Source: Chloroflexota bacterium
GTDB taxonomy: Bacteria > Chloroflexota > Anaerolineae > Anaerolineales > Anaerolineaceae
Reading direction: 5' to 3'
Assembly: GCA_021372725.1 (NCBI GenBank)
Contig: JAJFTV010000060.1
Location: 1 to 64,000 of the forward strand
DNA: 64,000 nt
The notes beneath the pieces were generated by a model, which was given only the letters and a program-made list of their open reading frames with translations, did no database searches and was not told the origin of the DNA. The translations under genes and the position numbers were made by a program. This document shows positions 26,340 to 36,012 of the stretch, piece after piece. Each line of letters opens with the position of its first letter. The first letter of the stretch is position 1.

Positions 26340-28038
26340 TGGCTTCGTACCCAGGAAATTGATCTACTCTTACCCAAAGGATGATCGATTTATCAATATA
26401 GGGCGTTTCGCGCACGAAAAACCACCGAAACCATCCCCAGGTGTCCAAATCGTCCCAGACAGGCTCCCGGGAAAGAATGAAATCCTGACCGGCATACTGA
26501 TTTTCCAATAAGAGCTGTTCGGATGAATTCGTAATGACCATCTCGGGATCAAAAGTTGCCGGTAAAACCTGGACCTGTTTGATATTATCATTCATCCTTA
26601 ACGACCATTCCAATGCTTTCGAATCGATACCGGAAATTAAGACCGACGGTTGATTGCCGGTTCCAATATTCCAGCGCTGGTAATCCGCCAGTGTTTTCGT
26701 AAACAGATCCTCATCGACAAAATTGTTCGAAAGCCAGACCTCCTGCTTAAGTTCCGCCTGCGATGTAAGAATATTCCAGATTGTTGAGATATGGTTGGCA
26801 AATAATAAAATGAAAACGGCTCCAAATAATGCCCTGGTAGCGGTACTCACCGACCATTCCCATACCGTAAGACCGGCAGCGAGAATAATGATCAATAATG
26901 AGCCTAAAATACTGACTATGCGCAGTTGCATTGAAGTATTGTCAACAACTGAGCCGGTGAAAATCCCTTTTAAATTCATCCCGCTAAAGACGAAAGCGAT
27001 CAGAATGATTGCCAAAAGTCCAAAATACGGTATTTTCTCCACATCGTCCAGTGAATAATCGGCCAGAATATATTTGCCCAGTAACGTCCATAAAGGTATG
27101 ATCATCCAGGGGAAAAGAGAAAATCCCCTGGCAGGATACAGGAGAATAAGAATTAATGATGCCAGAGACCAGAACGAGAGAACAACGATTATGGGATCAC
27201 GGCGCTGAAAAGCGATCACAATAGCGACAATTCCAAGCAGCACCGGAAGCGCTTCGTAAAAAATCAAACTCCATAATGTTGTACTGATCGACATGGCCTG
27301 AGGCTGAGACCAGCCTTCGACAAAAGCAGCTAAACCTGAAAAAAGACCACCCAGGCCTTCCGGGATCGTCAGGAATACAGAGAAAACCAGGAATGCGGTG
27401 ATGCCAAAACCGGTCAAAAAATGTTTCCACCTGAAATTCCATCCATCCTTTTCTTCCATCTGATGGTCATTTTGATTTTCAGTTTTGCCTGTTTTTCGAA
27501 ATGCAAAATAACCGGCCCCGGTTAAAATGGAAACGGATAATCCAAACCAGACCGATGGCCCCACCAGAAGTGCCAGAGCACCAAAGATTCCTGCCAGGGC
27601 TGATCGGCCGCTGACAAGAAATCCCAATGCAAACAGGAAAAATGTGATGCCAAATATCGAGCCGTCGGCCATTCTGGAAGTTATGATCAGGCCGGGATCG
27701 ATAGCAAGTCCGAATGCCAATAACAGAGCAGGCAAATCGCCCAGATGCTTCTTGTACAAAATCGGGGTGAATACGATGAGGGAACCCACGATGGCAGGCA
27801 AAAAACGAGCCCAAAACTCGCTGGCTTTTAGAAAATAAAACAGCACAGATGTCAACAGCACATACCCGGTTTGCGCGCCGAAAATTACATCCAAACCTCT
27901 CGATAAATGAAATGCGTTGATTGCCGCAGCAGCTTCACTCTCCGATAAAGGAGATATCCCCAACTGATAAAAGTGCTGAATTATGGCGAGGCAAAAAATT
28001 GCTGCATAAAGCGCAATTTCAACAGTCCTTTTTTTCAA
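26317..28038 (-). CDS. GT-C-like polytopic membrane protein
   Basis: 573 residues with about 12 hydrophobic segments. After the first span it has LGISPLSESEAAAAINAFHLSRG, which matches the acidic outside-loop position (D/E-E-A) of GT39/ArnT-like GT-C enzymes, and later WARFLPAIVGSL. A soluble C-terminal part (about 440-570) ends the protein. Such enzymes take a sugar from polyprenyl phosphate and transfer it outside the membrane; donor and acceptor are not known. The start is a TTG in a TTGA overlap with the stop of the DUF2298 gene upstream, with AAGGAGA about 10 bases before it; no better start exists nearby. It overlaps cmk by 23 bp. Confidence 0.7.
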   Translation of the reverse strand: MKKRTVEIALYAAIFCLAIIQHFYQLGISPLSESEAAAAINAFHLSRGLDVIFGAQTGYVLLTSVLFYFLKASEFWARFLPAIVGSLIVFTPILYKKHLGDLPALLLAFGLAIDPGLIITSRMADGSIFGITFFLFALGFLVSGRSALAGIFGALALLVGPSVWFGLSVSILTGAGYFAFRKTGKTENQNDHQMEEKDGWNFRWKHFLTGFGITAFLVFSVFLTIPEGLGGLFSGLAAFVEGWSQPQAMSISTTLWSLIFYEALPVLLGIVAIVIAFQRRDPIIVVLSFWSLASLILILLYPARGFSLFPWMIIPLWTLLGKYILADYSLDDVEKIPYFGLLAIILIAFVFSGMNLKGIFTGSVVDNTSMQLRIVSILGSLLIIILAAGLTVWEWSVSTATRALFGAVFILLFANHISTIWNILTSQAELKQEVWLSNNFVDEDLFTKTLADYQRWNIGTGNQPSVLISGIDSKALEWSLRMNDNIKQVQVLPATFDPEMVITNSSEQLLLENQYAGQDFILSREPVWDDLDTWGWFRWFFVRETPYIDKSIILWVRVDQFPGYEANELLPTN

Positions 28039-30644
28039 GGTAGCGTCTCTCCTTCGATATTCTGGTAAATACTTTCAGGAACTTCAAATATTCTAACCGT
28101 ATCATTTTCATAGACGATTCCAAGATTTCGGATGAATTTCTCTTCATTGACGTGATAGGTATTGTTTTCATAACTGCCAATGTAAATATAGTTTACACTG
28201 TATTTTTGAAGCAAGGCCAATGTTTCATCCCAGTTATTGCTCTGGTAGATCTGCTTGATATCCTCTTTACGGCTTCCCATTTCATCGTAACCACCACGCC
28301 ATTGGCTCTCGTGACCCGGCCATCCCAACACGGTGGACAGCCCGCTAAAGGTGGAGATTCTCGCATATCCGGAATAGCTGCCTCCCACGGCTTCCAGGAT
28401 GACTCCATCATCAGCCTCTACCAGCCATTCGATTGCCTTCATATCATCCGGCGAATACTGTTCGATATGCTGCGCTCCGTTGAGTGAGAGTGACTGCAAA
28501 TCAATGCCCTTTACTTTCATGCTTAACCCAAACCAGGGATAGGCCAGACACATCAATAACACCACCGACCATAGAACTCCAAAAAGAGATTTTTTCCAAC
28601 TCGTCAATGATTTCCATAACAACACAGAAACTGCCGCGGCAGCGATGCTCCAAAGTATCCAGGTCTGGAAATAGAATTTGAATATGGTATTGATACGCCA
28701 GCCAAACTGGTCACGCAGGTAGAAAAATTCAGGGAAGATGACCAGCCCAAGTCCCAGCAGAATAAGCAATAATATAAATGCGTTGTTTCCGGCGACATGT
28801 TCCTGATCACTCTGCGAGGGTTTCTTACGGGCAGAAAGTAAACCCCACACCAATACTACCATGATGCCTGCCGTCAACCATGTTCCCGGTTGAGTGACCC
28901 GCAGCTTGACGGAGGTCCAGATATCGGCCGGGCTGGTGATGCCCTGTACGCTGTAAAAGAGATTGCCCCATTGAATCAGTTTTTCTGCCAATGGATTGGC
29001 AGCGCCATCTCCCAACATACTGTTTCCGATGACCGGCAGCAATACACCCAGCCAACCCAGCAAATAGGACAAAAGTCCAAGCCCAACCAAAACCAGTGCA
29101 GCAAATTTGATGCCGCGCCTGAAAATAAATTTAATATTGCCCTTGTTAACCTGCGAGAACAACCACCAGCAGAGAGGAAACAGAAGCGGCAGGAACATCA
29201 CCCAAAAATGGATGCCGCGGGTGAAGAAAAACAGGCTGGGCAGCAATCCGCCTGCCTGTGATGAAAAACCAACATAGAATGGCAAGAATAATAAAACGCC
29301 AACGATACCCATGAGAATACAAAACGTGAGGAATTCCAGTAATCTCTGCCATCCCCAGCCCAGTGCTTGATATCGTTGGTATACATATACTGCACCAAAC
29401 AACCCGACATAAATTGGAAAGTCCCAGGTATTCAGGAATCCAAGGCTGCCGGTAATCAATGCCGCTATCCAGAAACTTCCATTGGAGAGCAGCGGAAAAA
29501 TTGTCAGATTTTGCAAAGGGATGGTTTTCCCGTGAAACCACTCCCCGGCCCACTCAAACACTGAAATGCCAGGCTGATTTTCTGATCGGAAGGTCAGGAA
29601 AAAATTGAAAGCAAATGAAATTGCCAGAATGACAAACGGCATGGACAGTACATGCGGATGGAGATCTGCCAGATAATATGAAAAGAAAGGAAATTCATCG
29701 ATGATTTCTCGTGATTGACCTGAGGCCGTGTAATCCTGTAACACGCGTGAGGCACGCCACCACCAGATGCCCGCCGGTCTTTCAGGTATCCAGGAGTACG
29801 GGCTCGTTGGCGCCTGGACGATCTCCTGAATATCCAGCCAGCTCCAAAACCTGGATTGAAGCGTGCCCTCCGCCGTGGTTTGCCAGAACAATCCCCGGCT
29901 GTGAAGCATTTCCAGAAAACCTTCCATGTTGCTGACAATCAACACATAAAGCGGCCCCAGCAGCGACCATACCAGATTGGTTGATTTCCCGTCCTGTTCG
30001 TTTGCCGTTTCCCTTGACCGTCCCAATCCTGAAATCAGTGAATAGACCAGGCTGAAGGCTGCCACGCCCGTCAATGCAAACCACAAAGCGCTGGCCAGGT
30101 TAAATCCCACCCAGGCCGTCGTGCCTGTGATTTTGATCAACATGGCTGCCATGACATAGCCGAAGTAATAGTATGAAATGGCATAACCGGATAACCACGG
30201 GTCCTGGGGTGGGAAACTGTCTGCACGCAGGATGGAGGTGATAAACGCCAGCTCCATCGGCTTCTCGGTACCAGATACCTCGGGGGCGGTGGCACGGATA
30301 AACGTCCACAGTGAAAACAGGACCAGGAATACCAACTCGGTGAATAGTATCACCCGCCGATGATCTTTGATCCAATCACGCAGTTCCTGCCAGCGTCCTT
30401 TCCGCAGGCAAATCGCGCTGATGATAACCAGCACAGCCCCTGCCAGCAGCAGACCCCCGGGCGTATTCTGGCTCAAACCGAGCATGTTCATCAGCCAGAA
30501 AAAATATCCCCATACCAGCAAACCCAGAACTTTGGAAAGGCCAAACCCACGGTCTTTCAACCTCGAAAAGACGCAAAAAGTGATCGGGAAGGTCAGCCAG
30601 CCCAGACAAAAAATCACCAGGTACCAAAGGAGAAAATCGATCAT
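28035..30644 (-). CDS. DUF2298 (Chlor_Arch_YYY) membrane protein
   Basis: 869 residues with 15 or more hydrophobic segments. The family signature is complete: GTEKPMELAFITSILRADSF, then FPPQDPWLSGYAISYYYFGY with the YYY triplet at 158-160. Farther on come DEFPFFSYYLADLHPHVLSMPF and, near the C-terminus, FYLRDQFGWRINTIFKFYFQ. The family occurs mainly in Chloroflexota and archaea; its chemistry is unknown, though the architecture resembles GT-C glycosyltransferases. The C-terminal soluble part ends with a Tyr-rich segment. It shares a 4-bp stop/start overlap with the next gene and starts 18 bp after the giant fusion gene. Confidence 0.9.
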   Translation of the reverse strand: MIDFLLWYLVIFCLGWLTFPITFCVFSRLKDRGFGLSKVLGLLVWGYFFWLMNMLGLSQNTPGGLLLAGAVLVIISAICLRKGRWQELRDWIKDHRRVILFTELVFLVLFSLWTFIRATAPEVSGTEKPMELAFITSILRADSFPPQDPWLSGYAISYYYFGYVMAAMLIKITGTTAWVGFNLASALWFALTGVAAFSLVYSLISGLGRSRETANEQDGKSTNLVWSLLGPLYVLIVSNMEGFLEMLHSRGLFWQTTAEGTLQSRFWSWLDIQEIVQAPTSPYSWIPERPAGIWWWRASRVLQDYTASGQSREIIDEFPFFSYYLADLHPHVLSMPFVILAISFAFNFFLTFRSENQPGISVFEWAGEWFHGKTIPLQNLTIFPLLSNGSFWIAALITGSLGFLNTWDFPIYVGLFGAVYVYQRYQALGWGWQRLLEFLTFCILMGIVGVLLFLPFYVGFSSQAGGLLPSLFFFTRGIHFWVMFLPLLFPLCWWLFSQVNKGNIKFIFRRGIKFAALVLVGLGLLSYLLGWLGVLLPVIGNSMLGDGAANPLAEKLIQWGNLFYSVQGITSPADIWTSVKLRVTQPGTWLTAGIMVVLVWGLLSARKKPSQSDQEHVAGNNAFILLLILLGLGLVIFPEFFYLRDQFGWRINTIFKFYFQTWILWSIAAAAVSVLLWKSLTSWKKSLFGVLWSVVLLMCLAYPWFGLSMKVKGIDLQSLSLNGAQHIEQYSPDDMKAIEWLVEADDGVILEAVGGSYSGYARISTFSGLSTVLGWPGHESQWRGGYDEMGSRKEDIKQIYQSNNWDETLALLQKYSVNYIYIGSYENNTYHVNEEKFIRNLGIVYENDTVRIFEVPESIYQNIEGETLP

Positions 30645-30662
30645 CGCAGAAGACTCATTTCC

Positions 30663-33600
30663 CTAATTTGTATCCAATACCTTGTAGATCGTCGTATCTT
30701 CGGAATTGTAAACTTCTGTCCATAAATCCTGGTTCCATTCCTCAAATTTAGCCATTCCGGTCAACCCATAGTAAGCCTTTTCAAGCTGACCGACGATAAT
30801 ATACTGCACATCATATTTCTCCAGGAAGTCTTTCGTAAACTGCCGATCCAGTGTGCTGTAAAAATTATCAATATCCGCGATCCGATCCGTCACCCAGGTC
30901 GAAGAAACCGTGCCGCGCTGCTGGCGTTGGTGCCAGTTCCAGCCTACCACACCGGGGAGACCGGTGTAAATGGTATACCGGCTGCCCCACCGGTATTCAG
31001 GTGTATTGGCTTCGACGATAACCGGTGTCCCTTCAACGTTTTCCTGCATCCACAATATCGCCTCGTAATCCTGGTTCAAATCCATATTGACATCACTATC
31101 CCAATATTGGGAAGTCGCCATGTAGGCCATGCCATCGAGAGTGTGGGGTGCATCCACACTGATCCGGTCACGGATTTTATCGATGCCGCCGAAGACGGTA
31201 AACAGCGCGGCCGCACCAAACAATATGGCCAATGAGATCTGCCAGAATTTACGCCAGCCAGGCTGCCATTTCCCACTGACCGCCGGGAACACCCAGATCA
31301 ATGAAGCGGCGGCGCTGACCGAGAAAAGTGTCCAGGCTTGCAGATAGAATTTGAACACCGTATTCATCCGGCCCAAATCCCCTTCCAGGACGATCAACTC
31401 CACCGCCAGCGTAAGAACCAGCGCAGTGCCGACCATGAACAAAACCACCCGCTTCATATCGTCAATCCCAGGCCGCAGCAGCAGGATCAAGGCCCACGCG
31501 GCGCCCAACAGTGCGATCCAGCCCATACCAATATGCAATATGATTGTGGCGATGATCGCACAAAACAGGATCACAACACCTGCCTGAATGACAAATTTAT
31601 ACGGCCGTAATTTGGCCAAAGCAGAAACCGGGGTTTCAGCCAGCCACTGACGGGTTTCCCAGAACATCCAGGAGAAGATCAAAAAGAGGAATAATCCCCA
31701 ATGTGTGAGATAGGACCAGGCCGGGGAACGTTCGCCTTCCCAGATTTGAACCGAATTGTAACTCTGGCCATACCATTTCGCAAAAGGAGCATAAAGGAAG
31801 AAAGTGAGAAATACCAGGCCGCCTGTTACCATGACGGCCAGAATGATCCGCTTCCAGAGCGGAGCAATATTGATCTTTAGCTTAATCCCGCTGCCACTTC
31901 GAAGCAGTTTATAAAGAACGGCCACCGCGGCCAGGGTGAGATAGGTGGGTGTATCCCAGGTATTGGTAGGCCGCAGCGCACCGATGATAAGCGCACCAAA
32001 CAGGATGACAACCCCCATCTCCAGCCACTTTTTACCGGCCGGCTGTGCTTCATCCAGAAATTTGAATTTGATGAAAGATACCGCCCAACAGAGCGCCAAA
32101 ACGGTGATTGGCAGGGAAATGAGATGGGCGTGAAGATCCGCATAAAGGAAGGTGAACAAGGGGAATTCGGTAATCGGCTCGTTGGGGTAAACACGGCTGG
32201 GTATCCAATACCAATCCCCTGCACCATAAGGCAGACTTGCACCCTGGATATAATTTCCCACACCCTGCACCGTCCAAACGAGGCGGGTAAAGATGTTTGA
32301 CCCGTCGATATTCCCACCCGGTGCAGCAAGCTTCATGATGCCATGCCAGATCATCCGGATTGTGCCAAGGTTCCCGATGAAAATCATCAAAACGGTTGTG
32401 ACAATTCCCCCAATAAACCCTTTTGGATCCCCTGACAGCCAGCCCAGGGACTTCACTTTGTTCTGGCTATTTTTTATTGTGGAGGATATCGATCCTGTAA
32501 TAGTGCTGCCGAGGGAAAATGCACCCATCGCCAGAAAAGCCATCAAGGTTGGAAGGATGAAGTTATAGGCCACCGATGGTACAATCCCCAGCCATTTGAC
32601 CGGCACTCCCACCAACACAAATCCATAATAATAATAATTGATGTACCCGCCTTCATACCAGGGATCATACGGAGGGAAGGTTCTGCTCTTCAATATCGCG
32701 TTGAAATACGAGAAATCCATCGGCTTCTCACCCCCCTTGTAAGGGTGCCAGAGATCCGGATTACCCAAACGGATGAGAAGATCAAAACCAAATACAGCCA
32801 GGAACAACAGCTCCACCAGCAGGAAATACCGCCATTTCTCCCGGAATTCGGCAATGATCTCCTCTCGATATCGGCGGAAGATGAAAACATTCGCCAATAC
32901 CAAAACTGCGAAGGAGATACTGATGGTCAGCCGGGTAAAGGCGACACCGGATGAGCCCAGAATCCACACCATGAAGGCTAAGATCATCAACCCGAAAAGT
33001 TTGGTCAGTGGATAGCCGCGGTCATTCAGACCCCCAAAAACCAACCGGGTCAATGGATATACGCACCAGCCGATGATTGTGATCACCAGATACCACACGA
33101 TCAATCCCAACCAGGGATAACGATTCACCAGGGAGCTGCGGTCAAATAACTCTGACCAGGTTCCTTCCTTCTGCTGTTGCGCCCAGCTTTCTTCTGAAAG
33201 AACCAGATTTCCCTTATATTCGGTGGCTTCCTTGGGCGTCAGATGGATGGCTTTGGTTAGATCCACCGCACCCAGAATTTCCTGTACCTTTTCGGATGAA
33301 TAATCCTCTGTTTTGCGAAAAATGAGTACCTTGGGATGGTCATAGACCGTGAAGGCTTCTTCGGCGAATTGCGTATTAATGTGGATCGAACCCAGCACAG
33401 GATCGGATTGGAAAACCTGCACCAGTTCAAAACCCAGTTCCCCCTTGAACATACCCGGTTCGGCAACGGAATAACACCAGGTAATTTCCTTTTCATCGGG
33501 GCAGCCAATCAAGGCCCGGTAATAGGCCGTCGTCAGCGGATAACGTTCCGGCACCCGTACTGTTGTTCCCCACTGCCGGTTTGAGCTGATAAAAATCGTA

Positions 33601-35999
33601 TCGGCCTGATCCAGGTTCAGGGTAAAGCGGTCAAGCTTGTCCTGGTTATCATCCCAGTACATCTCAAAATTCAATTCGGTTCGATACAGTCCATTGTAAT
33701 AATCAAAAACGTTGTTATCGTACAGGTTATAGGGCAGAGAGTCATCCCATGATGATTCGAGCACCTGTTTGCTGCCATAAAAGGCAATATCGCCTTCACC
33801 CTCCAACACCCGAATTTGCACCGTAATATACTGATCCGGTGTAACCGGGATCGGCCTGGAGAATTGCACCAGATAATCATCTCCGCGCGCGTCACCCTGC
33901 CGGGCAAATTTACCTTCCAGGGTTGTCGAATTTACAACCGGCTGTCCATCAACGGTCTGGATGATGCTTACTTCCAACGTCTTTACAGAATCTGATCCGG
34001 TCCAATCCACCACATGCGGGAAGTAGACCTCTGATAACATGCCCTCGACCGATGGTCGGACGGTAATCATGCTATCGTTTCCGGTATTCAATAATTCCAC
34101 CGGCTCCAACAAAGCCTGTTTTAACTGGCGGGTTTCATTGAGATAGGTCAAAGTGATGGGTCCTGCCAGTTGAACCACACTGCCGGGCTCCATCACCTCG
34201 ATGTGCAAGTAATACGTATCGCCGGCATTTACCCATAAACTGGAATAAAAATCCAGGGAATATGAATTCCCGCGTGGATCATTGGCATCCACCGGAAAAT
34301 TGGATGAGGTGGTGGCAGATGACAATGCCGGGGTATCCTCACGCTGCGAGCTGATCCAGGCATTGAAATTAATCACACCGGTTTCGGTACTTTTTCCAAA
34401 CAGGTGTGAAAAATTGATACTGGAGAGAGATCCATCGTATTGGGCAACGAACTCCAGCACAACAGGTTTCTCATAGGTGGTATCGGTGGTCAACGCGTAC
34501 GATACCGGCTGGTTGAAGGTTTCCTCGTCCATCTCGATGTGCAGATTGATGGGGCCGGGAACATTTTGATAAATCCACTCACTGGCTGCGATGCGGGTGA
34601 CCGGCTTTGTATAGATCCGTGTGAAAGCGAATGCCCATGCAAATGTAGAAAGCAAAACAACAACTCCAAGAACACCCGCAATGATCTTGTTATAGGGCAG
34701 TTTTCGACCGGCAATTTTTGGCTTTAACGACCACACATACACTACCAGCCAGGCGGCAATGATCTCCAGCATGGCATAAATGGGCAGAAAATAGCGCATG
34801 CTGCTGGTGAAATTTAACGATTGCCAGACAAAATAAATCGCCGTCCAGCCCCATAAAAGCGCATGGTCAAACCATTCTCCCTTGAAAATCCTGTACCCCA
34901 TCCAGAGAAAACCGATACAGGCCAGCAGGCCCAATGGCAGTCCCAAACCCCATTTGACCATGTTTTCCAGGCCAAATGACAGCGGCCGGCGCGCCCATTG
35001 CAATGCGGGTGGTGAATCAACTTCGCCACTACTTTGCCCGCTCAGCTCAACCATGTTATCGACCCATTTCTGATTGGGAAGAATCCCCAGAAAACCCGGG
35101 CCGGTAAAAGCATAAGGCTGGAAAATGCGGAAGACAATGATACTGACGACCGCCGCCACGATCACGTTGCGGATGAGAAAAGGAAGGGAATTTTTACGTT
35201 CCTTCGGTGAAAACCTGACGAAATTCAACAAGACTGCACCGGGCAGAAGAATTGCCAGCGGAGCAACGCTAATCTTCGATGCCAGCGCCATCCCAAAAGC
35301 AATCCCAAACAGGATATACGGCGGCACAGTACCCCAGCGCGTCAAAAAAGAAAATACGATTTTTTCCGGCGTATCTTCATCGATATCGGCAAGTTGGGAA
35401 TAATCCTCAGCTTTGGTAAACCTTAATATTCGGACCGCCAGATAAAACGTCAACACCGAGAACAGATTGGCAAAAATATCCACCGTAAAATAATGAGATA
35501 GTTGTATCTGGAGCACCGAAAAAGCCGCGAAAGCCGCCGCCAGCAGGCTGACGGCTCTTTTACGATACAGGTTTTGCGCGATCATGTAGATCAGAACGAT
35601 CGTTATAAGGTCTGCTACTGCACTGACCGCCCTGCCTACCAGATAGACTTCACTGTAACCGGTCTTGCCTATCCATTCGGCGATATAGCGGACAGTAAAC
35701 AATGGCAGCGTGCCATAAACGTAAAAACCGTATCCACGGTTATGCGGGTTCAGGCTGGATTCGTCGGTATTGAAATACTCCCCCAACCCCTTGACTGGAG
35801 ATATTGAACTCTCCACCATGGTAAGAAAGCGCTCATCAGGATGAAGATGCTGATCTTCATCCCAATCCAGGCCGACAAATCTGAAGTACCCGCCCAGGAT
35901 CAGAATGACTACCAGCAAGAGATCCCAATACGACACCGATTTGCGGCGCTTGGTTTCTTCTTGTTTCAATGAGGTACCGGTTTCGATGTTCTCTGTCAT
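30663..35999 (-). CDS. Giant fusion: GT39-like glycosyltransferase plus DUF2298 membrane protein
   Basis: About 1778 residues from the ATG at 35999; a TTG at 36029 would extend it inside the previous gene. The N-terminal part (about 30-480) is GT-C/PMT-like, with GLDWDEDQHLHPDERFLT as the catalytic acidic loop. A large beta-rich extracytoplasmic region (about 480-960) follows. The C-terminal part (about 970-1778) is a full DUF2298 module, with GGEKPMDFSYFNAILKS, FPPYDPWYEGGYINYYYYGF (near 1120) and EFPLFTFLYADLHAHLISLP. The C-terminal module is paralogous to the separate DUF2298 protein downstream, suggesting tandem duplication followed by fusion. It probably transfers or remodels sugars at the outer face of the membrane; substrates are unknown. 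It sits 13 bp downstream of the preceding GT gene. Confidence 0.9.
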   Translation of the reverse strand: MTENIETGTSLKQEETKRRKSVSYWDLLLVVILILGGYFRFVGLDWDEDQHLHPDERFLTMVESSISPVKGLGEYFNTDESSLNPHNRGYGFYVYGTLPLFTVRYIAEWIGKTGYSEVYLVGRAVSAVADLITIVLIYMIAQNLYRKRAVSLLAAAFAAFSVLQIQLSHYFTVDIFANLFSVLTFYLAVRILRFTKAEDYSQLADIDEDTPEKIVFSFLTRWGTVPPYILFGIAFGMALASKISVAPLAILLPGAVLLNFVRFSPKERKNSLPFLIRNVIVAAVVSIIVFRIFQPYAFTGPGFLGILPNQKWVDNMVELSGQSSGEVDSPPALQWARRPLSFGLENMVKWGLGLPLGLLACIGFLWMGYRIFKGEWFDHALLWGWTAIYFVWQSLNFTSSMRYFLPIYAMLEIIAAWLVVYVWSLKPKIAGRKLPYNKIIAGVLGVVVLLSTFAWAFAFTRIYTKPVTRIAASEWIYQNVPGPINLHIEMDEETFNQPVSYALTTDTTYEKPVVLEFVAQYDGSLSSINFSHLFGKSTETGVINFNAWISSQREDTPALSSATTSSNFPVDANDPRGNSYSLDFYSSLWVNAGDTYYLHIEVMEPGSVVQLAGPITLTYLNETRQLKQALLEPVELLNTGNDSMITVRPSVEGMLSEVYFPHVVDWTGSDSVKTLEVSIIQTVDGQPVVNSTTLEGKFARQGDARGDDYLVQFSRPIPVTPDQYITVQIRVLEGEGDIAFYGSKQVLESSWDDSLPYNLYDNNVFDYYNGLYRTELNFEMYWDDNQDKLDRFTLNLDQADTIFISSNRQWGTTVRVPERYPLTTAYYRALIGCPDEKEITWCYSVAEPGMFKGELGFELVQVFQSDPVLGSIHINTQFAEEAFTVYDHPKVLIFRKTEDYSSEKVQEILGAVDLTKAIHLTPKEATEYKGNLVLSEESWAQQQKEGTWSELFDRSSLVNRYPWLGLIVWYLVITIIGWCVYPLTRLVFGGLNDRGYPLTKLFGLMILAFMVWILGSSGVAFTRLTISISFAVLVLANVFIFRRYREEIIAEFREKWRYFLLVELLFLAVFGFDLLIRLGNPDLWHPYKGGEKPMDFSYFNAILKSRTFPPYDPWYEGGYINYYYYGFVLVGVPVKWLGIVPSVAYNFILPTLMAFLAMGAFSLGSTITGSISSTIKNSQNKVKSLGWLSGDPKGFIGGIVTTVLMIFIGNLGTIRMIWHGIMKLAAPGGNIDGSNIFTRLVWTVQGVGNYIQGASLPYGAGDWYWIPSRVYPNEPITEFPLFTFLYADLHAHLISLPITVLALCWAVSFIKFKFLDEAQPAGKKWLEMGVVILFGALIIGALRPTNTWDTPTYLTLAAVAVLYKLLRSGSGIKLKINIAPLWKRIILAVMVTGGLVFLTFFLYAPFAKWYGQSYNSVQIWEGERSPAWSYLTHWGLFLFLIFSWMFWETRQWLAETPVSALAKLRPYKFVIQAGVVILFCAIIATIILHIGMGWIALLGAAWALILLLRPGIDDMKRVVLFMVGTALVLTLAVELIVLEGDLGRMNTVFKFYLQAWTLFSVSAAASLIWVFPAVSGKWQPGWRKFWQISLAILFGAAALFTVFGGIDKIRDRISVDAPHTLDGMAYMATSQYWDSDVNMDLNQDYEAILWMQENVEGTPVIVEANTPEYRWGSRYTIYTGLPGVVGWNWHQRQQRGTVSSTWVTDRIADIDNFYSTLDRQFTKDFLEKYDVQYIIVGQLEKAYYGLTGMAKFEEWNQDLWTEVYNSEDTTIYKVLDTN

Positions 36000-36012
36000 T
36001 CTAGCTCTGTGA